Assembly: GCF_030817595.1 (NCBI RefSeq)
Contig: NZ_JAUSZN010000001.1
Span: 6,126,001-6,190,000, forward strand
DNA from: Neobacillus niacini
GTDB taxonomy: Bacteria; Bacillota; Bacilli; Bacillales; Cytobacillaceae
Direction of reading: 5' to 3'
Length of the DNA: 64,000 nt
Both the position numbers and the translations under genes were made by a program. Below the pieces are notes generated by a model. It had not been told where the DNA came from and made no database searches. It saw only the letters and a program-made list of their open reading frames with translations. How positions within the stretch are numbered: position 1 is the first letter of the stretch; each line of letters begins with the position of its first letter. Positions 1 through 9,026 of this stretch are shown in pieces.

Positions 1-55
1 CAGTTCTGTATCGGTTGTCCTTAATGCGTTACGATTACAAAAAGTAAAACTATAG
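1..55 (+). CDS. copA: 3' end of CopA-type copper P-type ATPase (partial)
   Basis: Reading from base 2 gives a 17-residue tail, SSVSVVLNALRLQKVKL, ending at TAG (53-55). This is the characteristic C-terminus of copper-translocating P1B-type ATPases such as B. subtilis CopA, whose last membrane segment ends in the same SVSVVLNALRL motif. The rest of the gene lies before the window. A strong terminator follows at once, so this is the end of a transcription unit. The identification rests on a short tail, but that tail is very distinctive. It supports reading the next genes as a copper-related neighbourhood. Confidence 0.75.
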   Translation, partial: SSVSVVLNALRLQKVKL

Positions 56-77
56 ATGTGAAACTTCATGATAATAC

Positions 78-109
78 AAAAAGGCTGACACATAATTGTC
101 AGCCTTTTT
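78..109 (+). terminator. Rho-independent terminator after copA
   Basis: A perfect 13-bp stem (78-90 with 97-109, core GGCTGACA/TGTCAGCC) with a 6-nt loop is followed by a T run. It sits 23 bases after the copA stop. The A run on the left arm means it could also stop transcription from the other side. Confidence 0.85.
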
Positions 110-182
110 CACATTTATCACTATCTGTAACTATTATACTTAAATTATAAGGATTCTAATTTTATAAGCCGGGTGAAATAAG

Positions 183-869
183 ATGAATCATATTTTACTG
201 ATTGAAGACGAGCAAAGTGTATCAACTGTTATTAAAGGATACTTGGAAAAGGAAGGATATAAAGTTTCTAGCGCAAAAAGCGGATTAAAAGGGCTGGATG
301 TGTGTAATACCGCAGATTTTAAATTAATTATACTAGATTTGATGCTTCCAGATATTAGCGGTGAAGAAGTTTGTAAAATAATCCGTCAAACATCGGATGT
401 CCATATCTTTATGCTCACAGCAAAAGGATCATTAAATGACAAAATAGAAGGATTAAATATAGGTGCGGATGAATACTTGATAAAGCCGTTTAGTCCAAGA
501 GAACTAACTGCTAGAGTAAATGCTTTATTCAGGAGAATAGGTTCTAAATTTCCTTCATCAAAGGTTATTTTTGATGATGGTTATTTATTAATTGATTGTG
601 ATAAAAGAGCAGTTCGCATACTAGAACAAGATATTCCGTTTACACCAAATGAGTTTGATATTATTTGTGCCCTCGTCACCGCAAAAGGGAATGTATTATC
701 TAGAGAACAATTGATTGATAAAATCTTTGGCGTAGATTTTAACGGGTACGATCGGACGATTGATGTCCATATAAAAAATATCCGTAAAAAGATTGAAAAA
801 GACACGAAGAACCCTAAATATATTGTTACGGTAATGAAAGCTGGCTATAAATTTGGCGGTGAGAAGTAG
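183..869 (+). CDS. OmpR/PhoB-family response regulator
   Basis: A 228-residue two-component response regulator. The receiver domain (about 1-115) has the acidic pocket E8-D9, phospho-acceptor D52 in LDLMLPD, T79 and the conserved K101 in the IKPF motif. A winged-helix DNA-binding domain fills about 130-226, with the typical DRTIDVHIKNIRKKI segment and a VMKAGYKF end. The partner histidine kinase starts at the base after its stop. Copper ATPase and metal-binding genes on both sides suggest metal or envelope sensing, but the signal is not visible in the sequence. The start is ATG; the upstream ribosome site (GGGTG) is modest. Confidence 0.9.
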   Translation: MNHILLIEDEQSVSTVIKGYLEKEGYKVSSAKSGLKGLDVCNTADFKLIILDLMLPDISGEEVCKIIRQTSDVHIFMLTAKGSLNDKIEGLNIGADEYLIKPFSPRELTARVNALFRRIGSKFPSSKVIFDDGYLLIDCDKRAVRILEQDIPFTPNEFDIICALVTAKGNVLSREQLIDKIFGVDFNGYDRTIDVHIKNIRKKIEKDTKNPKYIVTVMKAGYKFGGEK

Positions 870-2237
870 GTGCAAACAATTAATAGAAGATTGAGTCTGT
901 TGTTGGTCCTATCCACGGTGGCCGCTATCCTACTAGTTACCATTTTTGTTAATCTGACGGTTTCCAATAAATTTAACGAATACATGATTGATATTCAAAA
1001 CAAGAGGTATGAAAGAATCGTTTCCTATTTTGAGGAAGCATATAGAAGGGAAGGGAAATGGTCCTCGGATACAGGGATTGAATTAATGCACGAGGCTTAT
1101 ATGGGGAATTATTGTTTGACCCTTTTAGATAGCAGTAAAGAGGCAGTCTGGGGAATGGATCCAGATGACTTACAAACTCAAATTCATATCGGGGAAATGT
1201 CAGGACATGATAGTGGCGTTTATACGACGAAAACGTTTGAAATAAAAGCGAATGGTAAAATAGTTGGGTTTATTGATATTGGACAGTATTCGTCAGTGCT
1301 TCTATCAGAGGAAGATTTAACCTTTAAATCTTCTATAAACAAAAGCATTATTGCCAGTGGTACCCTTGCGCTAATTATCATCATTAGCTTGAGTCTGTAC
1401 TTCTCAAAGCAATTTTCTACTCCCATTCGGGCAGTAGCAAACATGTCTGTCCGCTTATCTCAAGGAAACTTTGATACCTTATCGAATTTAAAAAGTAATA
1501 TTACAGAGTTAGAGGATTTAAGGAAAAGTGTGAATATTCTTGCAGGTAAATTAAAACACCAGGACACTCTTAGAAAAAGGTTAGTATCAGATATTACGCA
1601 TGAGATTAGAACTCCTTTAAACGTGTTACAAAATAATCTTGAAGCGATGATTGATGGTGTATTACCTGTTACAAATGAGGGATTAAATTATTTAAATGAG
1701 GAAGTCATTCGTTTTGGAAAATTAATAAATGACTTAAATTTTTTAAAAGAGTTTGAATCTGAAGGTATCAAGATTAATTATGAATCTATATACCTTGATC
1801 ATCTAATTTCAGAGATTTGTAAGGACTTCTATAGGGCTGCTCAAAATAAAAATTGTACGATTCAATTTGAAATCGCCCCGGATGAATACAAAATCAACGC
1901 GGATAAAGACAAAATGAAACAGGTGATTATAAACTTATTATCAAACGCACTTAAATTTTCAGATAGTAATGGGACGATTTTGATTAAACTTTATAAGGAA
2001 AAAAACACGATTATTATGGAAGTGATAGATGATGGGATTGGTATTAAGCAGGAAGATTTACCATTTATTTTTGAAAGGCTATATAGAGGAGATAAGAGTA
2101 GAAGTCAAATTGAAGGAAATGGTATCGGTTTAACGATTGTTAAGAATATCCTTGAGCTTCACAATGCGTTGATTAAGGTAGAAAGTGAAGAAGGTGTAGG
2201 AACTAAAGTAAAAGTCTATTTTAATTCAACAAAATAA
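870..2237 (+). CDS. Membrane sensor histidine kinase
   Basis: A 455-residue sensor kinase, cognate to the preceding regulator. The N-terminus has a membrane helix (about 8-29), an extracytoplasmic domain of about 130 residues, a second helix (about 160-180), a HAMP-like linker, a DHp domain with phospho-acceptor His in SDITHEIRTPL, and a HATPase_c domain with N box (NLLSNALKF), G1 (DDGIGI), F box (FERLYRGD) and G2 (GNGIGLTIV). It starts with GTG directly after the regulator stop, so the two are translationally coupled; the ribosome site (GGCGGTGAG) lies in the end of the regulator gene. The sensed signal is unknown; copper or envelope stress is a guess from context. Confidence 0.9.
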   Translation: MQTINRRLSLLLVLSTVAAILLVTIFVNLTVSNKFNEYMIDIQNKRYERIVSYFEEAYRREGKWSSDTGIELMHEAYMGNYCLTLLDSSKEAVWGMDPDDLQTQIHIGEMSGHDSGVYTTKTFEIKANGKIVGFIDIGQYSSVLLSEEDLTFKSSINKSIIASGTLALIIIISLSLYFSKQFSTPIRAVANMSVRLSQGNFDTLSNLKSNITELEDLRKSVNILAGKLKHQDTLRKRLVSDITHEIRTPLNVLQNNLEAMIDGVLPVTNEGLNYLNEEVIRFGKLINDLNFLKEFESEGIKINYESIYLDHLISEICKDFYRAAQNKNCTIQFEIAPDEYKINADKDKMKQVIINLLSNALKFSDSNGTILIKLYKEKNTIIMEVIDDGIGIKQEDLPFIFERLYRGDKSRSQIEGNGIGLTIVKNILELHNALIKVESEEGVGTKVKVYFNSTK

Positions 2238-2334
2238 CCCCAATCTCATCGCAGCTGCCGCCATGAGTTTAAGCTCCGTATCAGTATGATTAAATGCATT
2301 AAGATTAAAAGGCTTTAAACCAGCTAGATAAATA

Positions 2335-2370
2335 AAGAGTCTTGGTAATTAATCGATTACTAAGACTCTT
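2335..2370. terminator. Bidirectional terminator between convergent genes
   Basis: A 15-bp stem (2335-2349 with 2356-2370, AAGAGTCTT/AAGACTCTT) has one G-T pair and a 6-nt loop, with A and T runs outside. It lies between the kinase gene and the convergent HMA/SafE gene and probably serves both. Confidence 0.75.
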
Positions 2371-2378
2371 ATTGTTGG

Positions 2379-4169
2379 TTATTGAATATATTTCGCTCTA
2401 ACCTCTTCCAGGTCCACTGAATTTAGATCATCAACCACTTCAATAATTCCCAATAATTCTTTTTCATTTAGATAGATACCGTATGAACCACTATTACTAA
2501 TAGTAAATTCAATATTATTGACTCCTTTTGTCCCAGTAAAATCGGTAACAATCTGCATTGTTGATGAATTTAGGATCATAAAGTACCCTTCTGCATTATC
2601 AAAGGAAGATAGGTCTAAGGCCATTTTTGTACTGATACCTTTATTAACCACCATAATAAGCGGCTCAAACTCATATACAGTTCCTTTTATAGTAATTGTC
2701 TGCTCGTTAGCAGCCATTTCGGCTTTTTTAACTAATCGATCAGTCGCTACCTTACTAAAATCCTCGCCGTAGATACTAGACTGAGCAGGTTCCGCTGGAG
2801 GGGCAGTAACAGCAGAATCAACACCGTCTCCATCACTGCTTAAAGCCGTGATAGCTTCTAGCTCATCTACAACTTTAATTACTCCACGCTTCATTCCCAT
2901 CGAGCAGCTAAAATTAAGATCTTCACTACCTGGTGTGAATTCAATTAGATTATTTCCACTTTGCAGTTTCTGTTCAATATCCATACCCGGCACTACAATC
3001 GTATTATTACAGCCAGTAATTTCTTCACCATTAATAACCCATTTAAGCGGCATTCCCTTTTGGACATAAAGAGTTTTTGGGGTATAACCATAAACATTGG
3101 CAGTCATATTCAAGACTTGAACCCCATCTTTAATTGTTGCTTTTATCTCATCGGATGAGGAAGATGAGGCATTTGCATCACCGAAGGCTCCCACGCCGGA
3201 CATTATAGCCATTGGACTAATATTCATGCCTGCCAGTGCAAGCCCTCTGTTACTCATAATAAGACCGAGCATAATAATTAACACACCGCTAAACTTTAGT
3301 ATTTTTTTTGTGTATCCTTTGGTCAACAACCCTGATAATGCGCCAAATGTCAGCATTAAAGGAACAGTTCCGATCGAAAACATAAACATCGATAAGGCAC
3401 CAGCCGCTGCACTCCCTGTTCCTAAAGCAAATATTTGCATAGTTTGCAGAGGGCCACATGGCATTAATCCATTCAAAAGACCAACAAAAAATGGTGCTCT
3501 AGGTGTACTCATTGCTTTACAAGCCACATTTGGTATTTTAATTTGGAACTTTCTAAAGGCCTTAAAACCAGCCATATTTAAGCCCATCATAATCATGAAA
3601 ACACCTGCAATTAACTGCAACCCTGCTTTTGCAGTTAGTGAAAGAGCGAAAACAGAACCAATAGCGCCTATAACCCCGCCTAGTACCGTATATGCGACCA
3701 CTCTTCCTGCGTTATATAAAAGTGCGGGTTTTATTGCTTCAAACTTGTTCTTGCTTTCTTTTCCAATACTTTGCGAAAGCATGATTCCGCCGCACATACC
3801 TACACAATGGATAGAAGTAATCACTCCAACTACAAATAATTCAGCATATGAGGCATTATTAAGGTGTGATTCCATATCGTAATTCCCAGTATTGATTCCT
3901 AGTAATACAAAGGCTGCAACTGCAATCATAATTCCAATAAACTTAAAGTCTTTAGGGCTTTCAGTGCTATAACCTACACTTCGAATTGCACTTTTTATTT
4001 TTTTTAAATCGCATAAATGATCATCATATTCAATTTCGGCAAATTGACCGCTAAAACTAGCTTTTACTTCGAGGACCCCATCTAATTTTTTTACTGTTCT
4101 TTCAACCCGCTTCTCGCAGGATGTACAGGTCATTTCATACACCTTTATGCTTTCTATTTTTATGCTCAT
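2379..4169 (-). CDS. HMA / SafE-type membrane / double cupredoxin-like fusion, probable copper handling
   Basis: A 596-residue protein with an unusual domain chain. Residues 1-70 form a heavy-metal-associated domain with the metal site MTCTSCEKR. One membrane helix follows, then a six-helix SafE/UreH-type transporter domain (about 85-320) with conserved HCVGMCGG and MPCGPLQTMQ motifs. The last 240 residues hold two cupredoxin-like beta domains; the first keeps a likely copper site of Cys in EITGCN plus FSCSMGMKRG. The second looks degenerate, with no Cys/His set. HMA plus SafE fusions are known copper or cytochrome-oxidase assembly factors. Transport of Cu(I) to an external copper site is inferred. 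It is divergent from splB and convergent with the kinase. Confidence 0.75.
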   Translation of the reverse strand: MSIKIESIKVYEMTCTSCEKRVERTVKKLDGVLEVKASFSGQFAEIEYDDHLCDLKKIKSAIRSVGYSTESPKDFKFIGIMIAVAAFVLLGINTGNYDMESHLNNASYAELFVVGVITSIHCVGMCGGIMLSQSIGKESKNKFEAIKPALLYNAGRVVAYTVLGGVIGAIGSVFALSLTAKAGLQLIAGVFMIMMGLNMAGFKAFRKFQIKIPNVACKAMSTPRAPFFVGLLNGLMPCGPLQTMQIFALGTGSAAAGALSMFMFSIGTVPLMLTFGALSGLLTKGYTKKILKFSGVLIIMLGLIMSNRGLALAGMNISPMAIMSGVGAFGDANASSSSSDEIKATIKDGVQVLNMTANVYGYTPKTLYVQKGMPLKWVINGEEITGCNNTIVVPGMDIEQKLQSGNNLIEFTPGSEDLNFSCSMGMKRGVIKVVDELEAITALSSDGDGVDSAVTAPPAEPAQSSIYGEDFSKVATDRLVKKAEMAANEQTITIKGTVYEFEPLIMVVNKGISTKMALDLSSFDNAEGYFMILNSSTMQIVTDFTGTKGVNNIEFTISNSGSYGIYLNEKELLGIIEVVDDLNSVDLEEVRAKYIQ

Positions 4170-4365
4170 AAAGTTCCCTACCTTTACTTGTTAATAAAAC
4201 CCACTAATTAATAGGTAAAGTATAGAGAATTTTTGTGTTGATGATATGAATAAAGAGAGTACTAAAGTGAACAATTTGTAGACAAAATATAAACAAATTA
4301 TGAACCATGTTAATATTTAAAAATTGCTCATACTATAAAAAACAGATTGAAAAGAGGAAAATAAC

Positions 4366-5391
4366 TTGGAACCTTTTATGCCTCAATTAGTATACTTTGA
4401 ACCTAGAGCATTGGAATACCCTCTTGGAAGAGAACTAAAAGAGAAGTTTGAAAAATTGAATCTTGAAATTCGTGAGACTACTTCACATAACCAGATACGC
4501 GATTTGCCGGGTGATAATGAAAATCAAAAATACCGAAATGCAAAATCAACCCTTGTAGTCGGAATCAGAAAGACCTTAAAATTTGATACCTCAAAGCCTT
4601 CTGCAGAATATGCGATCCCTTTGGCTACTGGCTGTATGGGGCACTGCCATTATTGCTACCTGCAAACGACACTCGGCAGCAAACCTTATATCCGAACCTA
4701 TGTAAATCTAGAGGATATCTTTGAACAAGCACAGAAATACATGGATGAGCGTAAGCCAGAAGTCACACGGTTTGAAGCTGCTTGTACCTCGGACATCGTG
4801 GGATTAGATCATTTAACACATTCACTGAAGAAGACTATCGAATTTATTGGACAATCCGAGTTTGGCTTGCTGAGGTTTGTAACAAAATTTCATCATGTCG
4901 ATCATCTGCTGGACGCCAATCACAATGGGAGGACAAGATTCCGTTTTAGTGTTAATTCTCGTTATGTTATCAAGAATTTTGAGCCAGGTACTTCTTCTTT
5001 TGAAGATCGCCTGTCAGCTGCAAGAAAGGTCGCAAAGGCTAAATATCCTTTAGGATTTATTGTTGCACCCATTTATTTACATAAGGATTGGAAGGAAGGC
5101 TATCGTGAGCTTTTTGAACGTTTAAGTAATGAGCTGGAAGGTTTAGATATACCGGATTTGACATTTGAACTTATTCAACACCGTTTTACTAAGCCAGCAA
5201 AGAACGTGATAGCTAAAAGGTATCCTAAAACCAAGCTAGAAATGGATGAGGAAAAGCGCAAATATAAATGGGGCCGCTATGGAATCGGCAAATATGTCTA
5301 TCCAACAGAAGAGGCGAACGAATTAGAAACGACCATTCGTAGTTACATTAACGAATATTTTCCAAAAGCAATTGTTGAATATTTCACTTGA
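4366..5391 (+). CDS. splB: Spore photoproduct lyase
   Basis: A radical-SAM enzyme that reverses the 5-thyminyl-5,6-dihydrothymine lesion in spore DNA during germination. At 341 residues it matches the usual 342. The cluster-binding cysteines are C90, C94 and C97 in GCMGHCHYC, and C140 in AACTSD is the catalytic H-atom donor position. TTG is chosen as start because GAGG lies 8 bases upstream and the N-terminus then aligns with B. subtilis SplB; the ATG at 4378 is too far from that site. No splA-like gene precedes it. A CATACTA box (4329-4335) resembles a forespore sigma-G -10, but no good -35 is seen. Confidence 0.95.
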   Translation: MEPFMPQLVYFEPRALEYPLGRELKEKFEKLNLEIRETTSHNQIRDLPGDNENQKYRNAKSTLVVGIRKTLKFDTSKPSAEYAIPLATGCMGHCHYCYLQTTLGSKPYIRTYVNLEDIFEQAQKYMDERKPEVTRFEAACTSDIVGLDHLTHSLKKTIEFIGQSEFGLLRFVTKFHHVDHLLDANHNGRTRFRFSVNSRYVIKNFEPGTSSFEDRLSAARKVAKAKYPLGFIVAPIYLHKDWKEGYRELFERLSNELEGLDIPDLTFELIQHRFTKPAKNVIAKRYPKTKLEMDEEKRKYKWGRYGIGKYVYPTEEANELETTIRSYINEYFPKAIVEYFT

Positions 5392-5475
5392 GAAATTTTT
5401 TGCTTGTACACCGTACTATTTTGATGACAAACCGCTTAAAGTGTAACAATGAGTACACCTTTAGGAGTGGCTGCC

Positions 5476-6360
5476 ATGAAAATAGACGGTGTTTTTTCTG
5501 GAGGAGGCATTAAAGGTTTTGCCCTAATTGGGGCAATTCAAGAAATTGAAAAGAAAGGATTTCAATTCGAGCGTGTTGCTGGAACGAGTGCTGGATCGAT
5601 TGTCGCGGCCTTAATTGCAGCAGGATATGGAAGTCATGAGATTGAACAAGTTCTTGATGACCTGGATTTAACAAAGTTCCTCGATGCTAGAAAAATGATT
5701 ATTCCTTTTCCGCTGGCTAAATGGCTTTTTGTTTATTGGAAGTTGGGTTTATATAAAGGGAATGAGCTTGAAAAGTGGATTGAAGAAAAGTTAGCAGCAA
5801 AAGGTGTAAGAACATTCTCGGATTTGCCGCCGCAGAACTTAAGAATAATCGCTTCCGACCTCTCCAATGGCAGGCTGATGGTCCTTCCGGATGATTTAGT
5901 TAGATATGGTATTCCTCCTGAATCATTTTCGATCGCAAAAGCAGTACGAATGAGCTGCAGTATCCCATATTTTTTTGAGCCAGTTAAATTAAAATCGATG
6001 GATGGAGTAAATGTGATCGTTGATGGAGGAGTATTAAGCAATTTCCCAATGTGGCTTTTTGACCGCGAAAATATTCAAAAGGTAAGGCCAGTAATCGGAA
6101 TTAAATTAAGCGCAGATGAATATGAGCACGAAAAACATCAAATCAAAAATGCCATTCAGTTGTTTGGTGCTCTGTTTGAAACGATGAAGGATGCACATGA
6201 TTCACGTTATGTATCTAGAAAACATGCCAAAAACATCATTTTTGTTCCTTCAGAGGGTGCATTATCAATCGAGTTCCATCTGACAGATGAAAAGAAACAA
6301 GAATTGTTTGAATTAGGCAGAGAAGCTGCCAAAAGGTTCTTCAAGTCTTGGTGTTATTAA
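5476..6360 (+). CDS. yqhO: Patatin-like phospholipase (YqhO-like)
   Basis: A 294-residue patatin-family lipid acyl hydrolase. It has the oxyanion motif SGGGIKG near the N-terminus, the nucleophile elbow GTSAGS and the catalytic Asp in DGGV, giving a Ser-Asp dyad. ATG 5476 is preferred over the upstream ATG 5449 because TTAGGAGTGG sits directly before it and the longer form would only add a non-conserved tail. B. subtilis yqhO lies in the same chromosomal neighbourhood next to yqhP, as here. The substrate is unknown. No signal peptide is visible, so it probably acts at the inner face of the membrane. Confidence 0.88.
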   Translation: MKIDGVFSGGGIKGFALIGAIQEIEKKGFQFERVAGTSAGSIVAALIAAGYGSHEIEQVLDDLDLTKFLDARKMIIPFPLAKWLFVYWKLGLYKGNELEKWIEEKLAAKGVRTFSDLPPQNLRIIASDLSNGRLMVLPDDLVRYGIPPESFSIAKAVRMSCSIPYFFEPVKLKSMDGVNVIVDGGVLSNFPMWLFDRENIQKVRPVIGIKLSADEYEHEKHQIKNAIQLFGALFETMKDAHDSRYVSRKHAKNIIFVPSEGALSIEFHLTDEKKQELFELGREAAKRFFKSWCY

Positions 6361-6377
6361 GGAAGCAAATAAAAAAG

Positions 6378-6401
6378 TCGAGCGTTTATAATGACGCTCG
6401 A
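6378..6401. terminator. Bidirectional terminator, yqhO / yqhP
   Basis: The stem TCGAGCGT (6378-6385) pairs with ACGCTCGA (6394-6401), flanked by A6 and T5 runs. The stop codon of the minus-strand gene lies in the loop, so one hairpin ends both convergent genes. Confidence 0.8.
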
Positions 6402-6766
6402 TTTTTCTTTTTGCCCTTTTTGCCATCGATAACTGTTAAGTGAACAGGGGACTTCTTTTTTGTCTTGCTTTTCTTTAAAGAAGTTAGTGAACCAAAGGAT
6501 GTACTTTTTGTAGACTGTTCTCCACCTTTAGTCTGCAATCGTTTTTTGGACTTCTTAGCTGCCTTTATAAAGGCTTGCTGCTCTTTATTCCTAGGATTTG
6601 TTCTACGAATTAATCTAAAAACAAAATAAATGGCTAAACCGACCAATGCGAACACTACGATATTCTTAAGAAAACCGATAGGATCACCTGCAAAAGCCCC
6701 GATAATGCCAATTATTCCTAAAACAATAACACTACCAACCAAAGGAACGGAAATCCGATTTTTCAA
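6386..6766 (-). CDS. yqhP: Small membrane protein, YqhP-like
   Basis: About 126 residues: two N-terminal membrane helices (roughly 8-28 and 33-50) followed by a very basic Lys-rich tail that is probably cytoplasmic. Position beside the patatin gene and convergent orientation match B. subtilis yqhP. The likely start is the TTG at 6766, with GGAGGT about 8 bases upstream; a GTG at 6775 overlaps that ribosome site and is less likely. No enzymatic motif is visible and the function is unknown. The assignment comes from gene order and general character, so it is moderate. Confidence 0.65.
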   Translation of the reverse strand: MKNRISVPLVGSVIVLGIIGIIGAFAGDPIGFLKNIVVFALVGLAIYFVFRLIRRTNPRNKEQQAFIKAAKKSKKRLQTKGGEQSTKSTSFGSLTSLKKSKTKKKSPVHLTVIDGKKGKKKNRASL

Positions 6767-7084
6767 GAAAGCCACCTCCCTAAGAGCATCATAAGCATTT
6801 TCTTAATTTTTTAAACACACAAATAATAATGTTTTAGACATTTCTTCCATTTTTACAATTATTTATCACTCTCCGTTAGTTCTTTAGGATTAAGACCGGA
6901 GATATATAGAAGATTCTGAACTTAATTTGAAAAATTTTATTGTACTTAATTTTATTCTACTTCAATCATGAAAAAACCTCTAGGAAGACATAATATTTCC
7001 AATTAAAAAGTTTTTCTATGCAAGTGGTTGGCAATTAAAGGGCATAATATGGTGGAATTCTGCTGGGTTAAGATTTTCAGTGAA
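6767..7084. other. AT-rich intergenic region without a gene
   Basis: About 320 bp between the yqhP-like gene and the GC-rich repeat. It holds the yqhP-like ribosome site (complement of CCACCTCCC). No plausible reading frame or strong hairpin was seen. B. subtilis yqhQ, which usually follows yqhP, is not here. Confidence 0.6.
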
Positions 7085-7310
7085 GGCTGTGTTAAACAGG
7101 GCTGTTGATTTACGCACCGCTAAGGAAAGCTTCTTGGAATAATCACCGCAGGGAGAGGTGGTCTTTGCCTGTCCCGAGGCGCTGCGCTTTCCGCGGGCTT
7201 GCCCGTGAGCCTCCTCGGTCGTCCCGACCTGCGGGGTCTCACTCAGCTCGTTCATCCCGCAGGAGTCGAGCGCCTTCCGCTCCATCAATAGTATTTATTA
7301 ACACACAGCC
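7085..7310. repeat. GC-rich intergenic repeat with terminal inverted repeats, copy 1
   Basis: A 226-bp block far richer in GC than its surroundings. It starts GGCTGTGTTAA and ends TTAACACACAGCC, an inverted repeat with a 2-base insertion. Inside are complementary segments such as CCCGCAGG/CCTGCGGGG that could fold strongly. It is the reverse-complement relative of 34924-35168 and shares ACAGGCAAAGACC, CGCGGAAAGCG and CTCCTGCGGG. Similar GC-rich intergenic repeats are common in Bacillaceae genomes. Reading frames inside it are artefacts. A MITE-like, passively mobilised nature is inferred. Confidence 0.8.
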
Positions 7311-7343
7311 AATGTAAAAAACATTTTGAGGGGGTAGATTATT

Positions 7344-7841
7344 ATGGCTAATGGACCAAAAAAATCAAATTATCCGAAACCTATGTCTTTTGCCGTATTA
7401 GTATTCTGGACGGGATTATTTGGAGGTCTATTTTGGGGGACCATCGGTTTTTTAGCATACTACTTTAATTTCACTGAAATTCGTCCGAATGTAATATTAG
7501 GTCCTTGGGCGTTGGGCAACTGGAAAAACGAAATGCTGGGGACTGTTATTTCAATTATTTTACTTGGTATCCTTTCTGTTGGTGCAGCTTTTGTTTATGC
7601 CCTGGCACTAAAAAAATTTAATGGAATTTGGTTAGGCTTGGGATATGGGATTATACTCTTCTTACTGGTGTACTTAGTATTAAATCCAATTTTTCCAGGG
7701 ATAAAGCCATTTTTAGACTTAAATCGTAATACAGTTATTACCACTATTTGTTTATATCTGGTATATGGATTGTTTATTGGCTATTCGATTAACTATGAGT
7801 ATGAAATCAATCATATGGAAGAAAATGAGACTGCCTCTTAA
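7344..7841 (+). CDS. yqhR: YqhR-like membrane protein
   Basis: A 165-residue integral membrane protein with four predicted helices (about 16-40, 65-88, 95-115, 130-150). The FGGLFWGTIGFLAYYFNFTE segment and the C-terminal LYGLFIGYSI strongly resemble B. subtilis YqhR, which occupies the same place upstream of the yqhT peptidase. ATG has GAGGGGG 10 bases upstream. Function is unknown. In B. subtilis yqhS (3-dehydroquinate dehydratase) separates yqhR and yqhT; it is absent here. Confidence 0.8.
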   Translation: MANGPKKSNYPKPMSFAVLVFWTGLFGGLFWGTIGFLAYYFNFTEIRPNVILGPWALGNWKNEMLGTVISIILLGILSVGAAFVYALALKKFNGIWLGLGYGIILFLLVYLVLNPIFPGIKPFLDLNRNTVITTICLYLVYGLFIGYSINYEYEINHMEENETAS

Positions 7842-7944
7842 CGCTTTATTAGTCTTTATAGACTTAGATGTGATAAAATAATTTTTGATATGGCTTCAAT
7901 AGGGATTAAAATTATTACGGGATTACTTACGGGAGAGTGGGACG

Positions 7945-9006
7945 ATGGAAAAGATAGAGAAATTAAGATCAAGTTTTTCTTCACATGGAATTGATGGTTT
8001 TTTAATTACAAGTCAATTTAACCGTCGCTATATGACAAACTTTACTGGTTCGGCTGGGGTAGTACTCATAAGTGCATCTAAGGCGCAATTTATTACCGAT
8101 TTTCGTTATGTGGAACAAGCTTCAAGCCAATGTGAAGGTTATGAAGTTGTCAAAATGACAGGGACGCTTGTGGAAGAAGTAGCGAAGCAGGCAAAAAACC
8201 TTGGTATTAAAAAGCTTGGTTTTGAAGAAGATCATTTAACATTTTCCACTTATAGAGCTTATGAAAAAGAACTCGAAGCAGAACTTGTTCCTATTTCAGG
8301 TGTTATAGAAAAATTACGCTTGATTAAGACAGGAGCAGAGATTAAGATATTAAAGGTGGCAGCAGATATCGCCGATGCTGCGTTTAAGCATATATTGGAT
8401 TTTATTCAACCAGGAAAGACGGAGCTTGAAGTATCCAATGAATTAGAGTTCTTTATGAGAAAGGCAGGAGCAACTTCTTCTTCTTTCGATATCATTGTTG
8501 CCTCTGGGTACCGCTCTGCTCTCCCCCATGGAGTTGCAAGCGATAAGGTGATTGAAAAAGGAGATTTTGTAACCTTAGACTTTGGTGCTTATTATGACGG
8601 CTATGTATCAGATATCACTAGAACAGTGGCAGTAGGTGAACCTGAGGCAAAGCTTAAGGAAATATATGACATCGTTCTAGAAGCCCAATTGAGGGGAATG
8701 GCAGGTATTAAACCCGGAATGACAGGAAAAGAAGCAGATGCACTAACAAGAGATTACATAACGGAAAAAGGTTATGGAGATTATTTTGGGCATTCTACCG
8801 GTCACGGAATTGGACTTGAGGTCCATGAAGGTCCGGCTCTTTCTTTCCGTTCGGATCTTGTTCTTGAACCAGGCATGATTGTAACGGTCGAGCCAGGTAT
8901 CTACTTGCCAGGACTTGGCGGGGTTCGGATTGAAGATGATACTCTCATTACAAAGGACCATAACGAAGCTTTTACTCATTCTACGAAAGAACTCATTATT
9001 TTGTAA
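7945..9006 (+). CDS. yqhT: Xaa-Pro aminopeptidase (YqhT/PepQ-like)
   Basis: A 353-residue M24-family metallopeptidase that removes N-terminal residues preceding proline. The N-terminal creatinase-like domain covers about 1-130; the pita-bread domain about 135-350 has metal ligands in DFGAYYDGYVSDITRT, the His in GHSTGHGIGLEVHE, and two Glu in TVEPGIY and RIEDD. It ends 20 bases before efp, in the conserved Bacillus yqhT-efp arrangement; a shared transcript is likely. The start ATG has GGGAGAG upstream. Confidence 0.93.
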   Translation: MEKIEKLRSSFSSHGIDGFLITSQFNRRYMTNFTGSAGVVLISASKAQFITDFRYVEQASSQCEGYEVVKMTGTLVEEVAKQAKNLGIKKLGFEEDHLTFSTYRAYEKELEAELVPISGVIEKLRLIKTGAEIKILKVAADIADAAFKHILDFIQPGKTELEVSNELEFFMRKAGATSSSFDIIVASGYRSALPHGVASDKVIEKGDFVTLDFGAYYDGYVSDITRTVAVGEPEAKLKEIYDIVLEAQLRGMAGIKPGMTGKEADALTRDYITEKGYGDYFGHSTGHGIGLEVHEGPALSFRSDLVLEPGMIVTVEPGIYLPGLGGVRIEDDTLITKDHNEAFTHSTKELIIL

Positions 9007-9026
9007 TAGACATAGGAGGATAAAAC

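Noticed and set aside
4301..4335. A full sigma-G promoter before splB
   Set aside because: The CATACTA -10 is good, but the nearest -35-like TGAACC is about 22 bases away, outside normal spacing.
7016..7317. Two open frames on opposite strands in the GC-rich block
   Set aside because: They lie in the repeat, have Arg/Ser/Pro-rich translations typical of GC-rich non-coding DNA, and lack ribosome sites.
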